Source: Myxococcota bacterium (lineage in GTDB: Bacteria; Myxococcota_A; UBA796). Taken from it: a stretch of DNA of 64,000 bases. Shown here piece by piece: positions 26,063-35,080 of this stretch; position 1 is the first letter of the stretch, and each line of letters starts with the position of its first letter. The notes beneath the pieces are model-generated. The model searched no databases and was not told where the DNA came from. It saw only the letters and a list, made by a program, of their open reading frames with translations. The stretch is from positions 1-64,000 of the forward strand of contig JAQXDW010000067.1 of the NCBI GenBank assembly GCA_029251165.1, given 5' to 3'. A program made the translations under genes and the position numbers.

Positions 26063-27725
26063 CAATCCCCTGATTATTCAGGGTGATGGCAAGGTACTCC
26101 TTGAGACACGGCACCCCCGGTATGAGAAGGCGCGAGACTTCCTCGGTCGCTTTGCCGAGCTGGAGCGCTCTCCGGAACTCCTGCACACCTACCGAATCAC
26201 ACCACTCTCCCTCTGGAACGCCGCTTCCTCTGGGATGAGCAATGGTGAGATCATTGAGGGGCTCCGGGAGCTCTCTAAGTTCGACATCCCCCCCGATGTC
26301 CGCAAGACCATCGAAGAGACCATCGAGCGCTACGGCCTCGTAAAGATGGTCCCTCACCCCAACGGGGGCCACGAGCTAATTCGACTCGAGTTCGCCAGCG
26401 GCTATGTCGCCAAGCTGATCTCCAAGTCCCCTACGCTTCGTGAATTCCTCATCGAAGATGGCCGACGTCACTGGGCAATCACCCAGGGACACCGTGGCAT
26501 CTTCAAGCAGCGCGCTCTGCAGGATGGCTGGCCCATTGAGGACCTCGCAGGCTTCCGCCCCGGCGAACACCTCGACGTCAACCTTCGCACAACGATGCGC
26601 GGGAACGGTCGCCCGTTTGCAGTCCGTGAGTACCAGCGCGAGGCTGCTGAGCGCTGGTATCAAAAGGGCAAGCCCTCCGGTGGCTGCGGCGTGGTCGTGT
26701 TGGCCTGTGGTGCCGGAAAGACCATCGTCGGCATGACCGCGATGAGCCTGGTCAACACCAAGACCCTCATCCTCGCCACCAACCAAGCGAGCGTCTCTCA
26801 GTGGATTCGGGAGATCGTCGACAAGACGGAGCTGACTGAGGAGCAGGTCGGCGGATACAGCGGCGCTGAGAAGCGCATCTGTCCAGTCACCGTCGCGACC
26901 TACCAGATCCTCACCTGGCGTCGCTCTCGAAATGATGACTTCGCACACCTCCACTTGTTCGAGGACCAGGACTGGGGGCTCATCATCTACGACGAGGTTC
27001 ACCTCCTGCCGGCACCGGTCTTTGGTGCCACCGCCTCACTCCAGGGACGCCGTCGGCTCGGCCTCACCGCCACCCTCGTCCGCGAGGATGGTCGCGAGGG
27101 AGATGTGTTCTCCCTCGTTGGTCCCAAGCGCTACGACCTGCCCTGGCAGTCGCTGACCCGGCAGGGCTTCATCGCCGAGACCACCTGCCACGAGGTCCGG
27201 GTGCCGTTTCATAACGGCGATGAAGCCCGCTACGAGAACGCCCGCGAGCAGCAGAAATTCCGCCTCGCCAGTAGCAACCCGGCCAAGATCAACGTCATCA
27301 AGAGTCTCGTCAAGCGACACTGCGAAGACCACATCCTGGTCATCGGCACCTATGTCGACCAGCTCCACCAGCTCGCACGTGTCCTCCGGGCTCCCCTCAT
27401 CACCGGAAAGACGCCCCACCGGGAGCGCGAGGTGCTGTTCGGGAAATTCCGGCGCGGAGAGATCAAGCTGCTCATCGTCAGCAAGGTCGCCAACTTCTCG
27501 ATTGACCTGCCCGATGCCAACATCGCCATCCAGGTCTCAGGAACCTTCGGCAGCCGACAGGAGGAAGCTCAGCGACTCGGTCGCATCCTTCGTCCCAAGA
27601 AGAAGGCTGCCCGCTTCTACACTGTTGTCACTGCCGACACCAAGGAACAGGTCTTCGCGATGAAGCGTCAGCTGTTCCTGACCGAGCAGGGCTACCGCTA
27701 CCACATTGAAGAGGCCGGTCGCTGA
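26046..27725 (+). CDS. XPB-family DNA repair helicase
   Basis: 559 residues. The N-terminal DNA-damage-recognition-like region (1-185) is followed by helicase domain 1 with the Q-motif-like FAVREYQREA, Walker A ACGAGKTIV (220-228), ATPase box DEVH (316-319) and TAT (341-343). The XPB-specific RED triad is at VREDG (346-349). Domain 2 has KVANFSIDLPDANIAIQ and the arginine-finger motif GSRQEEAQRLGRILRP. XPB is a 3'-5' superfamily 2 helicase that opens DNA at lesions (TFIIH subunit in eukaryotes; in bacteria linked to repair). It is co-oriented with the partner gene 47 nt downstream. Confidence 0.93.
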   Translation: MHVKPDNPLIIQGDGKVLLETRHPRYEKARDFLGRFAELERSPELLHTYRITPLSLWNAASSGMSNGEIIEGLRELSKFDIPPDVRKTIEETIERYGLVKMVPHPNGGHELIRLEFASGYVAKLISKSPTLREFLIEDGRRHWAITQGHRGIFKQRALQDGWPIEDLAGFRPGEHLDVNLRTTMRGNGRPFAVREYQREAAERWYQKGKPSGGCGVVVLACGAGKTIVGMTAMSLVNTKTLILATNQASVSQWIREIVDKTELTEEQVGGYSGAEKRICPVTVATYQILTWRRSRNDDFAHLHLFEDQDWGLIIYDEVHLLPAPVFGATASLQGRRRLGLTATLVREDGREGDVFSLVGPKRYDLPWQSLTRQGFIAETTCHEVRVPFHNGDEARYENAREQQKFRLASSNPAKINVIKSLVKRHCEDHILVIGTYVDQLHQLARVLRAPLITGKTPHREREVLFGKFRRGEIKLLIVSKVANFSIDLPDANIAIQVSGTFGSRQEEAQRLGRILRPKKKAARFYTVVTADTKEQVFAMKRQLFLTEQGYRYHIEEAGR

Positions 27726-27772
27726 GCGCGAATCCGGCTTCTGCTTAGACTTACCGATCTGAGGTTTTTAAG

Positions 27773-30019
27773 ATGGGTGCAGATGAAAGTGATCGGCCGG
27801 CATCAGAATCCGGCTCCCGTCGGCGTCGTCGCCGGAGGCGTCGTCGTCGTGGTGGTGGTGGAGACAACAACCACAATGAGTCGCAAAACCAGCCGACCGT
27901 AGAGACCACGCAGAGTCGTGGTGGACGCGGCAACTGGCGCGATGAGAGCCAGCCCCTCGTGCGACTCCCGCCAACGGGCTACGTCTCGCACGCGCGCAGC
28001 TCCACCCCCACGCACTCCGAGACGAGCAGCGGAATCGTCCGGCGTCGTCGGCTGTCTCGCATGGAGATGGACGATCTCGCGCTGTACCTCAACCGTCTCC
28101 CCGATGCGATGGTGGCAAGCTTCTACAAGGGAATGGGAGGACAGCCGAGTCGGGTCGCGAACAAAGAGCGCATGATCCAGCTCGCGGTACGTGCGATCGC
28201 ACAGGGAACCCGCCTGGGCACCCTCATCCGCTCCCTCCACCAGCGGGATCGTCAGGCCCTCGCCATCCTCGTGCAGTGCGGCGGAATTGCCCACCACGAG
28301 GAGTTCTACCAGGAGCTCTTGCTCTCACTGGGAGGCAACGACCGCGAGTGGAAGAAGGTCATGGCAACCCTCGGTGACAAGGGACTCGTCGCAGCCAGCG
28401 AGACCCGCGAGGGCGACTACTTCTACATCGTCCCCGATCCCCTCGTTGCGCACCTGGTCGACCACCTCAAGGAAGACCTGATGCTGCCGTCCTTCGACCA
28501 CGAGGACGTCCGGGTCATCAACCCCCAGGCGTTCTCGCCGCCGCTGGACTTTAGCCTGGTCACGCTGTCCACCTACATTGACCAACATCCGCCGCGCCTC
28601 ACCCAGCGCCAGGAGATCTTCAAGGTCCACAAGGACGAGCTGGACAACTTCTTCAAGCAGCTCTGGGGAGCAGACAGCGAGCTGTTCAGCTTCCACATTG
28701 AGTACCTGATGGTCCACGGCATGGTCGAGCTGCGCGGAGACCGCCTCAGCCTAAACCGCTCGGTCATCGAGGAGTGGCTACAGCTGGAGAAGAGCGATCA
28801 GAACGACCTGATCTTCTCCGCCCTCGAGAAGCGCTTCCCCAACGCCGAGTGGGTCATCCGAGTTATCCATGACATCGGCGGAGACTGGGTCCCGGAGCGT
28901 CCGCTTCAGGCTCTGTACAGGCGCTGGCGCCGTGGCGAGGACTGGCGAAAGCGCTTCCACAGCGACGAGTGGAAGACCGTCCGTCATGCCGCACGAGAAA
29001 GCTACACCTTCGCCCCCCTCGTCACCACCGGGCTGCTGGAGCTCGGGCAGTGGGGCCAGGAGAAGTTCTATCGGCTCAACCCACGCGGCGAGCGGCTCCT
29101 GGAGAGCAAGCCGAAGGACGAGGGCTTCACCCAGTTCTACCTGACCCCCTCCTTTGAGATCATGGCTCCGGCAGGCATGGCCCCGATCCTGTTCTCCCGA
29201 ATCGGCGACCTCGCGGAGCTGACGTCTTGTGACCGGGCGAACACCTACAAGATCACCGAGGTCACCATCGAGCAAGCCCTCGAGAAGGGCTGGCGAAGAG
29301 ACGACATCCTGGAGTTCCTTCGAGAGAACAGCCAGATTGGTCTTCCCGAGAACGTCGAGCAGACCCTTCGAAGCTGGATGGGACACCACGGCGACGTCGA
29401 ATTCCACGACGTCATGCTCCTGACCGTTCACCGAAGCCAGATCCGACGCATTGAGAGCCTTCGCAAGCTCAAGCCGTTCCTGCTTCACCGCTTCGTGCCC
29501 GGCATGTACGCCGTGGACCGCTCTCGAATGGCGGAGCTGACCGCTGCGCTGGGCGAGGCTGACTTCACCCCGATGAACAAGGTCCGGGAGTATCCTGGAG
29601 ATCCTGCCGCCGTGGACTCACGCAAGCGGCTGCTGGAGCAGGTCGTCGATGCCCGTGCCGAGCGTGGTGATCTCCTCGGTCTTGCCCACATCGCCGATAC
29701 CCAGCCCGAGAACCTGCACCCCGTCCCCGGAACCACGCGCTCCTCTCGTCGTAGACGCAAGCGGGACGAGATGCCGCCGCGGTGCACTCCGGCGCAGGTC
29801 CGCGACGCCTGCATTCGCGCCGTCACCGATCGGTCGAACCTCCACATGCTCTACGTGACCCGTGATGACAAGCGCAAGCTGCTCACGGTGGTTCCCGAGC
29901 GCCTGGCGACCACCGCGCAGGGCAATCAGGTCCTCGTGGCTGCAGACACAAAGAGCAAGGCACGCCTGAGCTATCAGCTCCTCCAGATCGAGCGCATCGC
30001 GGTCGTCGCGAGAAAGTGA
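27773..30019 (+). CDS. XPB-associated protein with Helicase_C_3-like domain and WYL-like tail
   Basis: 748 residues. Residues about 15-26 are an 11-Arg run followed by Gly, then an Asn/Gln-rich stretch. The body contains repeated winged-helix-like segments (about 100-450). A Helicase_C_3 / XPB-Ssl2 N-terminal-like domain follows, with FEIMAPAGMAPILFSRIGDL, SCDRANTYKIT, ALEKGWRRDDILEFL and GLPENVEQTLRSW (about 455-560). A basic linker and a final WYL-like beta domain end the protein. In eukaryotic XPB a related domain is fused to the helicase; here it would be a separate subunit. A role as loader or regulator of XPB is inference. The stop overlaps the next GTG by 4 nt. Confidence 0.75.
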   Translation: MGADESDRPASESGSRRRRRRRRRRRGGGGDNNHNESQNQPTVETTQSRGGRGNWRDESQPLVRLPPTGYVSHARSSTPTHSETSSGIVRRRRLSRMEMDDLALYLNRLPDAMVASFYKGMGGQPSRVANKERMIQLAVRAIAQGTRLGTLIRSLHQRDRQALAILVQCGGIAHHEEFYQELLLSLGGNDREWKKVMATLGDKGLVAASETREGDYFYIVPDPLVAHLVDHLKEDLMLPSFDHEDVRVINPQAFSPPLDFSLVTLSTYIDQHPPRLTQRQEIFKVHKDELDNFFKQLWGADSELFSFHIEYLMVHGMVELRGDRLSLNRSVIEEWLQLEKSDQNDLIFSALEKRFPNAEWVIRVIHDIGGDWVPERPLQALYRRWRRGEDWRKRFHSDEWKTVRHAARESYTFAPLVTTGLLELGQWGQEKFYRLNPRGERLLESKPKDEGFTQFYLTPSFEIMAPAGMAPILFSRIGDLAELTSCDRANTYKITEVTIEQALEKGWRRDDILEFLRENSQIGLPENVEQTLRSWMGHHGDVEFHDVMLLTVHRSQIRRIESLRKLKPFLLHRFVPGMYAVDRSRMAELTAALGEADFTPMNKVREYPGDPAAVDSRKRLLEQVVDARAERGDLLGLAHIADTQPENLHPVPGTTRSSRRRRKRDEMPPRCTPAQVRDACIRAVTDRSNLHMLYVTRDDKRKLLTVVPERLATTAQGNQVLVAADTKSKARLSYQLLQIERIAVVARK

Positions 30020-30801
30020 CCGATCTGTCGGGCATCACCGCGCTGGTCACCGGGGCTTCCTCGGGGATCGGCGCGGCGCTGTCTGAAGAGCTGGCTCAGC
30101 GCGGGGTCGGTCGGCTCATCCTGGTCGCTCGTCGTGCCGAGCGCCTCGAATCCATGGCAGCACGCCTCCCTGGTGCCATCGCACACCCCGCCGACCTCAC
30201 CCGCTCAGCGGACATCGCCACCCTGCTCGCAACCTGGCCTGACGTCGACATGGTCATCAACAATGCCGGCTTCGGCTACCGGGGGCGTCTGGAGAGCCAG
30301 GAGTCCGAGCGCCTGCTGTCGATGGTTGACCTCAACTGCCGAGCCCTGCTGCAGCTGTCGCATGCGTGGCTTCCTGCCATGACCGCAAACCGCCGCGGCT
30401 GGATTCTCAACGTTGGCTCCATCGTTGGATTCCTTCCCGTCCCAACCAGCGCCGTCTATGCCGCGAGCAAGGCATTCGTGCACAGCCTCACAGAGGCGAT
30501 GCGTGCCGAGACTGCCGGCAGCGGTGTCCGAGTCCACCTGCTCGCCCCAGGACCGGTTCCCTCCGAATTCTTCGAGCGCGCCCGAGGAGAAGCCAGGAGC
30601 CGCCCCTCTCCCCTCGCGACTCCCCCTGAAGCAGTCGCTCGGCAGGCGATCGATGATCTTCTCGATGGCCGCGCGCGTCGGATCCCCCACCAGGTGGTCC
30701 GGCTGCTCGCGATGGCAGCAGCAGGCACGCCGATGCCGCTTCTCCGTCCGCTGATGGTTCGCATTGCTTCAGCGGGCCTGAGCCGCTCAGGTCGCGCTTA
30801 G
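30016..30801 (+). CDS. Short-chain dehydrogenase/reductase
   Basis: 261 residues starting at a GTG that overlaps the previous stop (GTGA). Rossmann signature TGASSGIG, NNAGFGYRG, the catalytic Ser in NVGSIVGF and Tyr-x3-Lys in VYAASKAFV make it a classical SDR. The Arg in ARRAER after the second strand points to NADP(H). A C-terminal tail with a hydrophobic stretch resembles DltE/YqjQ-type SDRs. Substrate unknown. It is translationally coupled to the XPB partner gene, although no repair role is known for SDRs. Its stop overlaps that of the convergent murJ. Confidence 0.88.
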   Translation: MTDLSGITALVTGASSGIGAALSEELAQRGVGRLILVARRAERLESMAARLPGAIAHPADLTRSADIATLLATWPDVDMVINNAGFGYRGRLESQESERLLSMVDLNCRALLQLSHAWLPAMTANRRGWILNVGSIVGFLPVPTSAVYAASKAFVHSLTEAMRAETAGSGVRVHLLAPGPVPSEFFERARGEARSRPSPLATPPEAVARQAIDDLLDGRARRIPHQVVRLLAMAAAGTPMPLLRPLMVRIASAGLSRSGRA

Positions 30802-32702
30802 GCTTCCGGTCGCTCCACCGGCAGCACCGGTCCAGGAGCGCGCCCCTCAGAGATGACCTCTCCCTCTGCACGGAAGCTGCGCTCGCCGAGCAAGAGCCCA
30901 TGCAGCATCGGCGGACCATGGCCGACCCGCATGACCGCACCAATGGTCAGCGCTGCTCCCATTCCCTCCCCGTCTCCGGTGCGCTCTCCAGAGATGACGC
31001 CGTCTCGCGCACGGAAGCGGAAGGTTCCATCCGCACAGCGAACTCCCAGCGTGCCGTCTTCGATGACGATGCTCCCGACAGCGCTGCCTGAGAGCGCCTC
31101 AAGGGCGAGGCGGGTCTGGGGATCGATGGTTGGGGGAAGTCCCTTCTTCTTCATGAAGCGGTCGAGGACCTTGCGAGCGGCGGAGAGACCGAGGGCAAAC
31201 GAGGTGACAAAGTAGACAACCGCACCAGCTGCGCTGACGAGGAACACCGAGAGTCCATCGGCCCAGGGCAGCATCAGATAGACCGCCCCGCCCATCACCG
31301 CAGCGGCGATGACGATGCGAGCATGATCGGTCCACATTCGGCGTGGAAACGCACCCGCACGACGGGTAAAGCCCCAGAACAGAACTGCGCACTCGATCAT
31401 CACCAGCAGCGCATGCGACAGGGGCAGTCCGGTGTAGCCAAAGCCCAGCGGATAGACGATGGCCAGAGCGACCGGAAGCTTCGCGAGCATCAAGACCACC
31501 GCGATCCGCATCGGGAAGAACGGATCCCCCAGCGCGTAGTAGCAGGGAATTGCAACACGATGGGTCGCGATTCCCCAGATCGCCAGGGTGTACATCTTCA
31601 ACATCATCGCGGTGGCTGCGGTATCCGCTGGCGTAAACGCCCCGCGCTCAAACATCAGCCGGATGATCGGCTCCGCGAGAAGAAACAGGCCGACACCGGC
31701 GGGAACGACCAGGAAGCTGTTGAGAACCAGAGCATCCGATATCTCACCGGCCAGTCTGTCCTTTGCACCACGGGCCATCAGCGCCGAGAGGCTCACCAGC
31801 GCCGCCACAGCCACCGATCCTGCGACCACCGCGAGTGGAAGCTGAACAAGCCGGAAGGCATAGAACAGGTAGCTGACCGGCCCGTCGCCAAACCGACTTG
31901 CGATCTGACTCTCGACAAGGAGGTTGAACTGCACGGTCATGATCGCGATGAAGGCGGGGATGAGAAACTTGACCATCTTCATCAGCGCCGGATGCTTCTC
32001 CAGGCGAGGTCGGAAGCGGAAGCCATCCGCACGCAGGGCGGGAAGCTGGACGAGGAATTGCCCCGCCCCGCCAACCACCGAAGCCAGGCCGACCATCACG
32101 ATCGCAGGATGCCCCGTGGTGGCCTCAAACCACTCTGAGCCCAGGCAGCCGACGATGACCGCGACATTGAACATGGCCGGCGCGACTGCCGGCAGGAAGA
32201 ACTTCCCGCGGACGTTGAGCATCCCCATAAACACTGCCGCGAGACTCATCGCAGCAACAAACGGCGAGAGGACGCGGGTGAGGTTGGTGGCGAGCGCAAA
32301 CTTTTCCGGATCAGTGGCAAAGCCGCTCGCCAGAAGCCATACCCAGCCCTCGGCAAAAAAGAACGTGACCAGGGTCAGGCCGCCGAGCACCACCAACAGC
32401 ACACCGAGGAAAGCATTGGCGAGCCGCCAGGCTTCCTTGAGGCCATCCTTCTCCGCAATCTCCGAAAAGATTGGCACGTAGGCGTTGGACAGTGAGCCCT
32501 CGGCGACCAACTCCCGAAAGAATTGTGCCGCTCGAAAAGCTGCGTTGTAGGCATCTGCGGCCATGCCTGCACCAAAGAATGCGGCGAAGACGACCTCTCG
32601 AATCAGCCCAGACAGCCGCACGATAAGCGAGGCAGCACCTGTAACAAGGGCATTACGCCCGACATCACCGCTGTCTGATTTCGGCGTGGGTTCGGTGGAC
32701 AT
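30798..32702 (-). CDS. murJ: Lipid II flippase MurJ with C-terminal extension
   Basis: 634 residues. The first about 520 have the MurJ/MviN plan of about 14 transmembrane helices: GLIREVVFAAFFGAGMAADAYNAAF near the N-terminus, EGSLSNAYVPIF, and an internal repeat of the same pattern. MurJ flips lipid II across the inner membrane for peptidoglycan synthesis. Normal proteins end around residue 510-530. Here about 100 further residues (LALEALSGSAVG onwards) form a soluble beta-rich segment with many Gly/Glu residues and no family I recognise. The gene converges with the SDR and is divergent from xseB. Confidence 0.88.
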   Translation of the reverse strand: MSTEPTPKSDSGDVGRNALVTGAASLIVRLSGLIREVVFAAFFGAGMAADAYNAAFRAAQFFRELVAEGSLSNAYVPIFSEIAEKDGLKEAWRLANAFLGVLLVVLGGLTLVTFFFAEGWVWLLASGFATDPEKFALATNLTRVLSPFVAAMSLAAVFMGMLNVRGKFFLPAVAPAMFNVAVIVGCLGSEWFEATTGHPAIVMVGLASVVGGAGQFLVQLPALRADGFRFRPRLEKHPALMKMVKFLIPAFIAIMTVQFNLLVESQIASRFGDGPVSYLFYAFRLVQLPLAVVAGSVAVAALVSLSALMARGAKDRLAGEISDALVLNSFLVVPAGVGLFLLAEPIIRLMFERGAFTPADTAATAMMLKMYTLAIWGIATHRVAIPCYYALGDPFFPMRIAVVLMLAKLPVALAIVYPLGFGYTGLPLSHALLVMIECAVLFWGFTRRAGAFPRRMWTDHARIVIAAAVMGGAVYLMLPWADGLSVFLVSAAGAVVYFVTSFALGLSAARKVLDRFMKKKGLPPTIDPQTRLALEALSGSAVGSIVIEDGTLGVRCADGTFRFRARDGVISGERTGDGEGMGAALTIGAVMRVGHGPPMLHGLLLGERSFRAEGEVISEGRAPGPVLPVERPEA

Positions 32703-32819
32703 CCGGGCTCCCCTGGCGGCACGGTTTCCGCGCTCATATACCCACCATCAAACCGAAGCACACGATATCAGTTAGCAGCTTGTCATCAGTGTGACACCCA
32801 TGGTCTGGAGATGTGACGG

Positions 32820-33068
32820 ATGAGCGTGACGCAACACCGCTCCTTTGAGGAAGCCCTCGGCGAGCTCGAAGGCCGAGTGCGCCGCCTGGACAGCGGGGAC
32901 CTTCCGCTTGAGCAGGCGCTGAAGTTGTTTGAAGAGGGTATATCCCTGGTCCGCGAGTGCCAGGAACTCCTCGATGGTGCAGAGCGGCGAATCGTCGAGC
33001 TGACCCGCTCCAGCAACGATCCTGGGCAGGTCATCGAGATCCCCACACCCACGCCCCCTGGAAGCTGA
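32820..33068 (+). CDS. xseB: Exodeoxyribonuclease VII small subunit
   Basis: 82 residues with the XseB pattern: FEEALGELEGRVRRLDSGDLPLEQALKLFEEG is typical and fills most of the protein, followed by a CQELLDGAERRI helix. XseB binds several-to-one with XseA to degrade single-stranded DNA processively. XseA is not in this window. In many bacteria xseB precedes ispA, and here the TonB cluster sits between them. Confidence 0.95.
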   Translation: MSVTQHRSFEEALGELEGRVRRLDSGDLPLEQALKLFEEGISLVRECQELLDGAERRIVELTRSSNDPGQVIEIPTPTPPGS

Positions 33069-33189
33069 GGCCCTGATTTGATGACAGGAGAACGTCAGAG
33101 TTCAGTGACAATTGCAGCACGCAGCGGTGGCAGGTTGTATTATTTGCCGCCGGGGCGGAACTGCTGTCCGCCAGATGCCAGAGAGAGCC

Positions 33190-33942
33190 ATGTTTGACAC
33201 CGTCGGCAAGAGCAAGAAGCAGGATCGGAGCCGGCAGCTCAGCTCGGTCTTCCTGTCTCTACTGGTAAACGCCAGCTTCTTGGGCGGACTCGTCTACCTT
33301 GGTGGCCAGATCGTCGAAGAAGTCACGGACGACGAACCCGTCGAGGTGACTTTCTTCGATGAGGCCCCTCCCCCTCCTCCGCCACCGCCACCGCCGCCGG
33401 GCGGTTCGGACAAGAAGGAGGAGAAGAAAGAAGAGCCGGAAGAAGAGGAAGAGCCCGATCCGGAAGAAGAGGAAGAGCCCGATCCAGAGGAAATCCCTGA
33501 GGAGATCCCTGAGGTCGAAGAAGAGCCTCCTGAAGAAGAGGAGACCACTGGTGGTGTCGAAGGCGGCGTCGAAGGCGGCGTCGTCGGCGGCGTCGTCGGT
33601 GGTGTCGTCGGCGGTGAGATCGGCGGTCAGCTCGGCGGTGTTGTCGGTGGTACCGGGGTCTCTTCAGTCTACTGGGCAGACGTCAAGGCCAAGCGTCGGG
33701 TCGAGCCCAAGTTTCCAGAGGCCGCCAAGGCGCTCAACATCACAGAGGAGAGCTGCCAGGTTCGCTTCTACATTGATGAGAAGGGCAAGCCCTACGACGT
33801 CAAGGTCGAGAAGTGCTCCAACATCTTCCACGAGAACGTCATGGAAGCGGCGTGGAAGTGGCGGTTCTACCCCTACAAGTCCGAGACAGGTGTGGCGGTC
33901 AAGTCCACCTTCGTCCTAAAACTTACCTTTAAGCTTCGTTAA
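33190..33942 (+). CDS. tonB: TonB-type energy transducer
   Basis: 250 residues from ATG 33190. One N-terminal transmembrane helix (about 18-40) is followed by a Pro run (11 Pro), a Glu/Asp/Pro/Lys-rich periplasmic spacer and a Gly/Val repeat (GGV units, about 140-170). A C-terminal TonB domain (about 175-250) holds VEPKFPEAAKALNITEESCQV-like and WKWRFYPYK segments. TonB links the proton-driven ExbB-ExbD motor to outer-membrane receptors. An earlier in-frame ATG at 33112 is rejected because the encoded residues have no membrane anchor character. Two cysteines in the C-terminal domain (ESCQV, EKCSN) are uncommon. Confidence 0.9.
   Translation: MFDTVGKSKKQDRSRQLSSVFLSLLVNASFLGGLVYLGGQIVEEVTDDEPVEVTFFDEAPPPPPPPPPPPGGSDKKEEKKEEPEEEEEPDPEEEEEPDPEEIPEEIPEVEEEPPEEEETTGGVEGGVEGGVVGGVVGGVVGGEIGGQLGGVVGGTGVSSVYWADVKAKRRVEPKFPEAAKALNITEESCQVRFYIDEKGKPYDVKVEKCSNIFHENVMEAAWKWRFYPYKSETGVAVKSTFVLKLTFKLR
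33438..33485 (+). repeat. 24-bp tandem repeat inside tonB spacer
   Basis: Two perfect copies (33438-33461 and 33462-33485) of a unit starting GGAAGAAGAGG and ending CCCGATCC encode the repeated acidic spacer motif EEEEEPDP. They keep the frame and lengthen the periplasmic arm. Confidence 0.85.
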
Positions 33943-33964
33943 AACGCAATCCAAGGGAGCAGCG

Positions 33965-34651
33965 GTGGAATTTACTCCGCAATACATCTGGACGCACATG
34001 GGCCTGCCGGTCCGGATCATCATGTTCCTGATCCTGATCATGGCCATTGGGTGCATCTTCGTCGCCATCGAGCGCTCCTGGGCGCTGTACACCGCTCGAA
34101 AGCAGTCGCGACAGCTCGCCGCTGAGATCGGTCCCATGATGGCGAAAGCCGACACGGAGAGCGCCCTGAATACTGCGAACGAGAAGCGCTTCAAGCGCAG
34201 CTACCTCGCACACATGCTCACCGCAGGTCTGACTGAGTTCAACGCTCGCCCCGACAAGCACGGCATCGCTGCTGTGGAGCGCGCCCTCGAGCGTGTCTCC
34301 ATCTCTGAGACCTCCGAGCTGCGCAAGGGCATGAACATCCTGGCGACCACCGGCTCCACTGCACCGTTCGTCGGTCTGGTCGGAACCATCTTCGGGATCA
34401 TCAACGCCTTCGCGGGAATGGCAGAGGCTGGCAGCGGAGGCATCAGTGCCGTCGCTGGCGGTATCGCAGAGGCGCTCGTCGCCACCGCAATCGGCATCGC
34501 CGTCGCGCTCCTTGGCGTGTGGCTGTTCAACCTCTTCACGGCCATCATCGACGGGATCATCAATGACATGATCATGTCGACGCAGGAGCTCGTGGACTGG
34601 TGCTACAAGCAGCTCCTTCCGCCGCTGGAAGGCGAGACTGCAGCCAAGTAG
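33965..34651 (+). CDS. exbB: ExbB/TolQ-type proton channel subunit
   Basis: 228 residues from a GTG. Three transmembrane segments: one near 20-40 (IMFLILIMAIGCIFVAIE), and two in the second half containing APFVGLVGTIFGIINAF and the following hydrophobic stretch ALVATAIGIAVALLGVW. The pattern LxTxGSTAPFVGLVGTIFG is the MotA/TolQ/ExbB proton-channel signature. It pairs with ExbD to power TonB. The gene lies between tonB and two exbD genes. Confidence 0.93.
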   Translation: MEFTPQYIWTHMGLPVRIIMFLILIMAIGCIFVAIERSWALYTARKQSRQLAAEIGPMMAKADTESALNTANEKRFKRSYLAHMLTAGLTEFNARPDKHGIAAVERALERVSISETSELRKGMNILATTGSTAPFVGLVGTIFGIINAFAGMAEAGSGGISAVAGGIAEALVATAIGIAVALLGVWLFNLFTAIIDGIINDMIMSTQELVDWCYKQLLPPLEGETAAK

Positions 34652-34660
34652 GGGACTCCC

Positions 34661-35077
34661 ATGGGCATGAACGTTGGAGACAAGAAAGGCGGACCAATGG
34701 GGGACATCAACGTCACCCCCTTGGTCGACGTCGTCCTCGTGCTCCTCATTATCTTCATGGTCGTCACCCCGATGCTGACCAGCGGAGTGGATGTGAAGCT
34801 GCCACGTGCAGCGACCACCCAGTCCAGCCAAGATCATGGTCAGCATCTCGTCATCTCAGTTCGGGATGATGGCGTCGTCTTTGTCGATACACGCCAGACC
34901 AACAACGAGAACCTCGAAGAGGACATCAACGCTGAGCTGCGAAAGGATGCTGCCCGGAGCCTGTTGATTAAAGGCGACAAGGGTCTGACCTGGAAGCAGG
35001 TTCGCGAGGTCATGGACAACATCCCCGAAGAGCGTCGGGGCACCCTGCTCCTGGCTACAGAGAAGATCAAGGAGTAG
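34661..35077 (+). CDS. exbD: ExbD/TolR-type protein, first copy
   Basis: 138 residues. A short cytoplasmic start is followed by INVTPLVDVVLVLLIIFMV, the single transmembrane helix with the critical Asp (LVDVVLVLL), then a periplasmic domain. That Asp is the proton-translocating residue in ExbD/TolR. It starts 9 nt after exbB. A second, similar gene follows at once. Confidence 0.92.
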   Translation: MGMNVGDKKGGPMGDINVTPLVDVVLVLLIIFMVVTPMLTSGVDVKLPRAATTQSSQDHGQHLVISVRDDGVVFVDTRQTNNENLEEDINAELRKDAARSLLIKGDKGLTWKQVREVMDNIPEERRGTLLLATEKIKE

Positions 35078-35080
35078 CCC

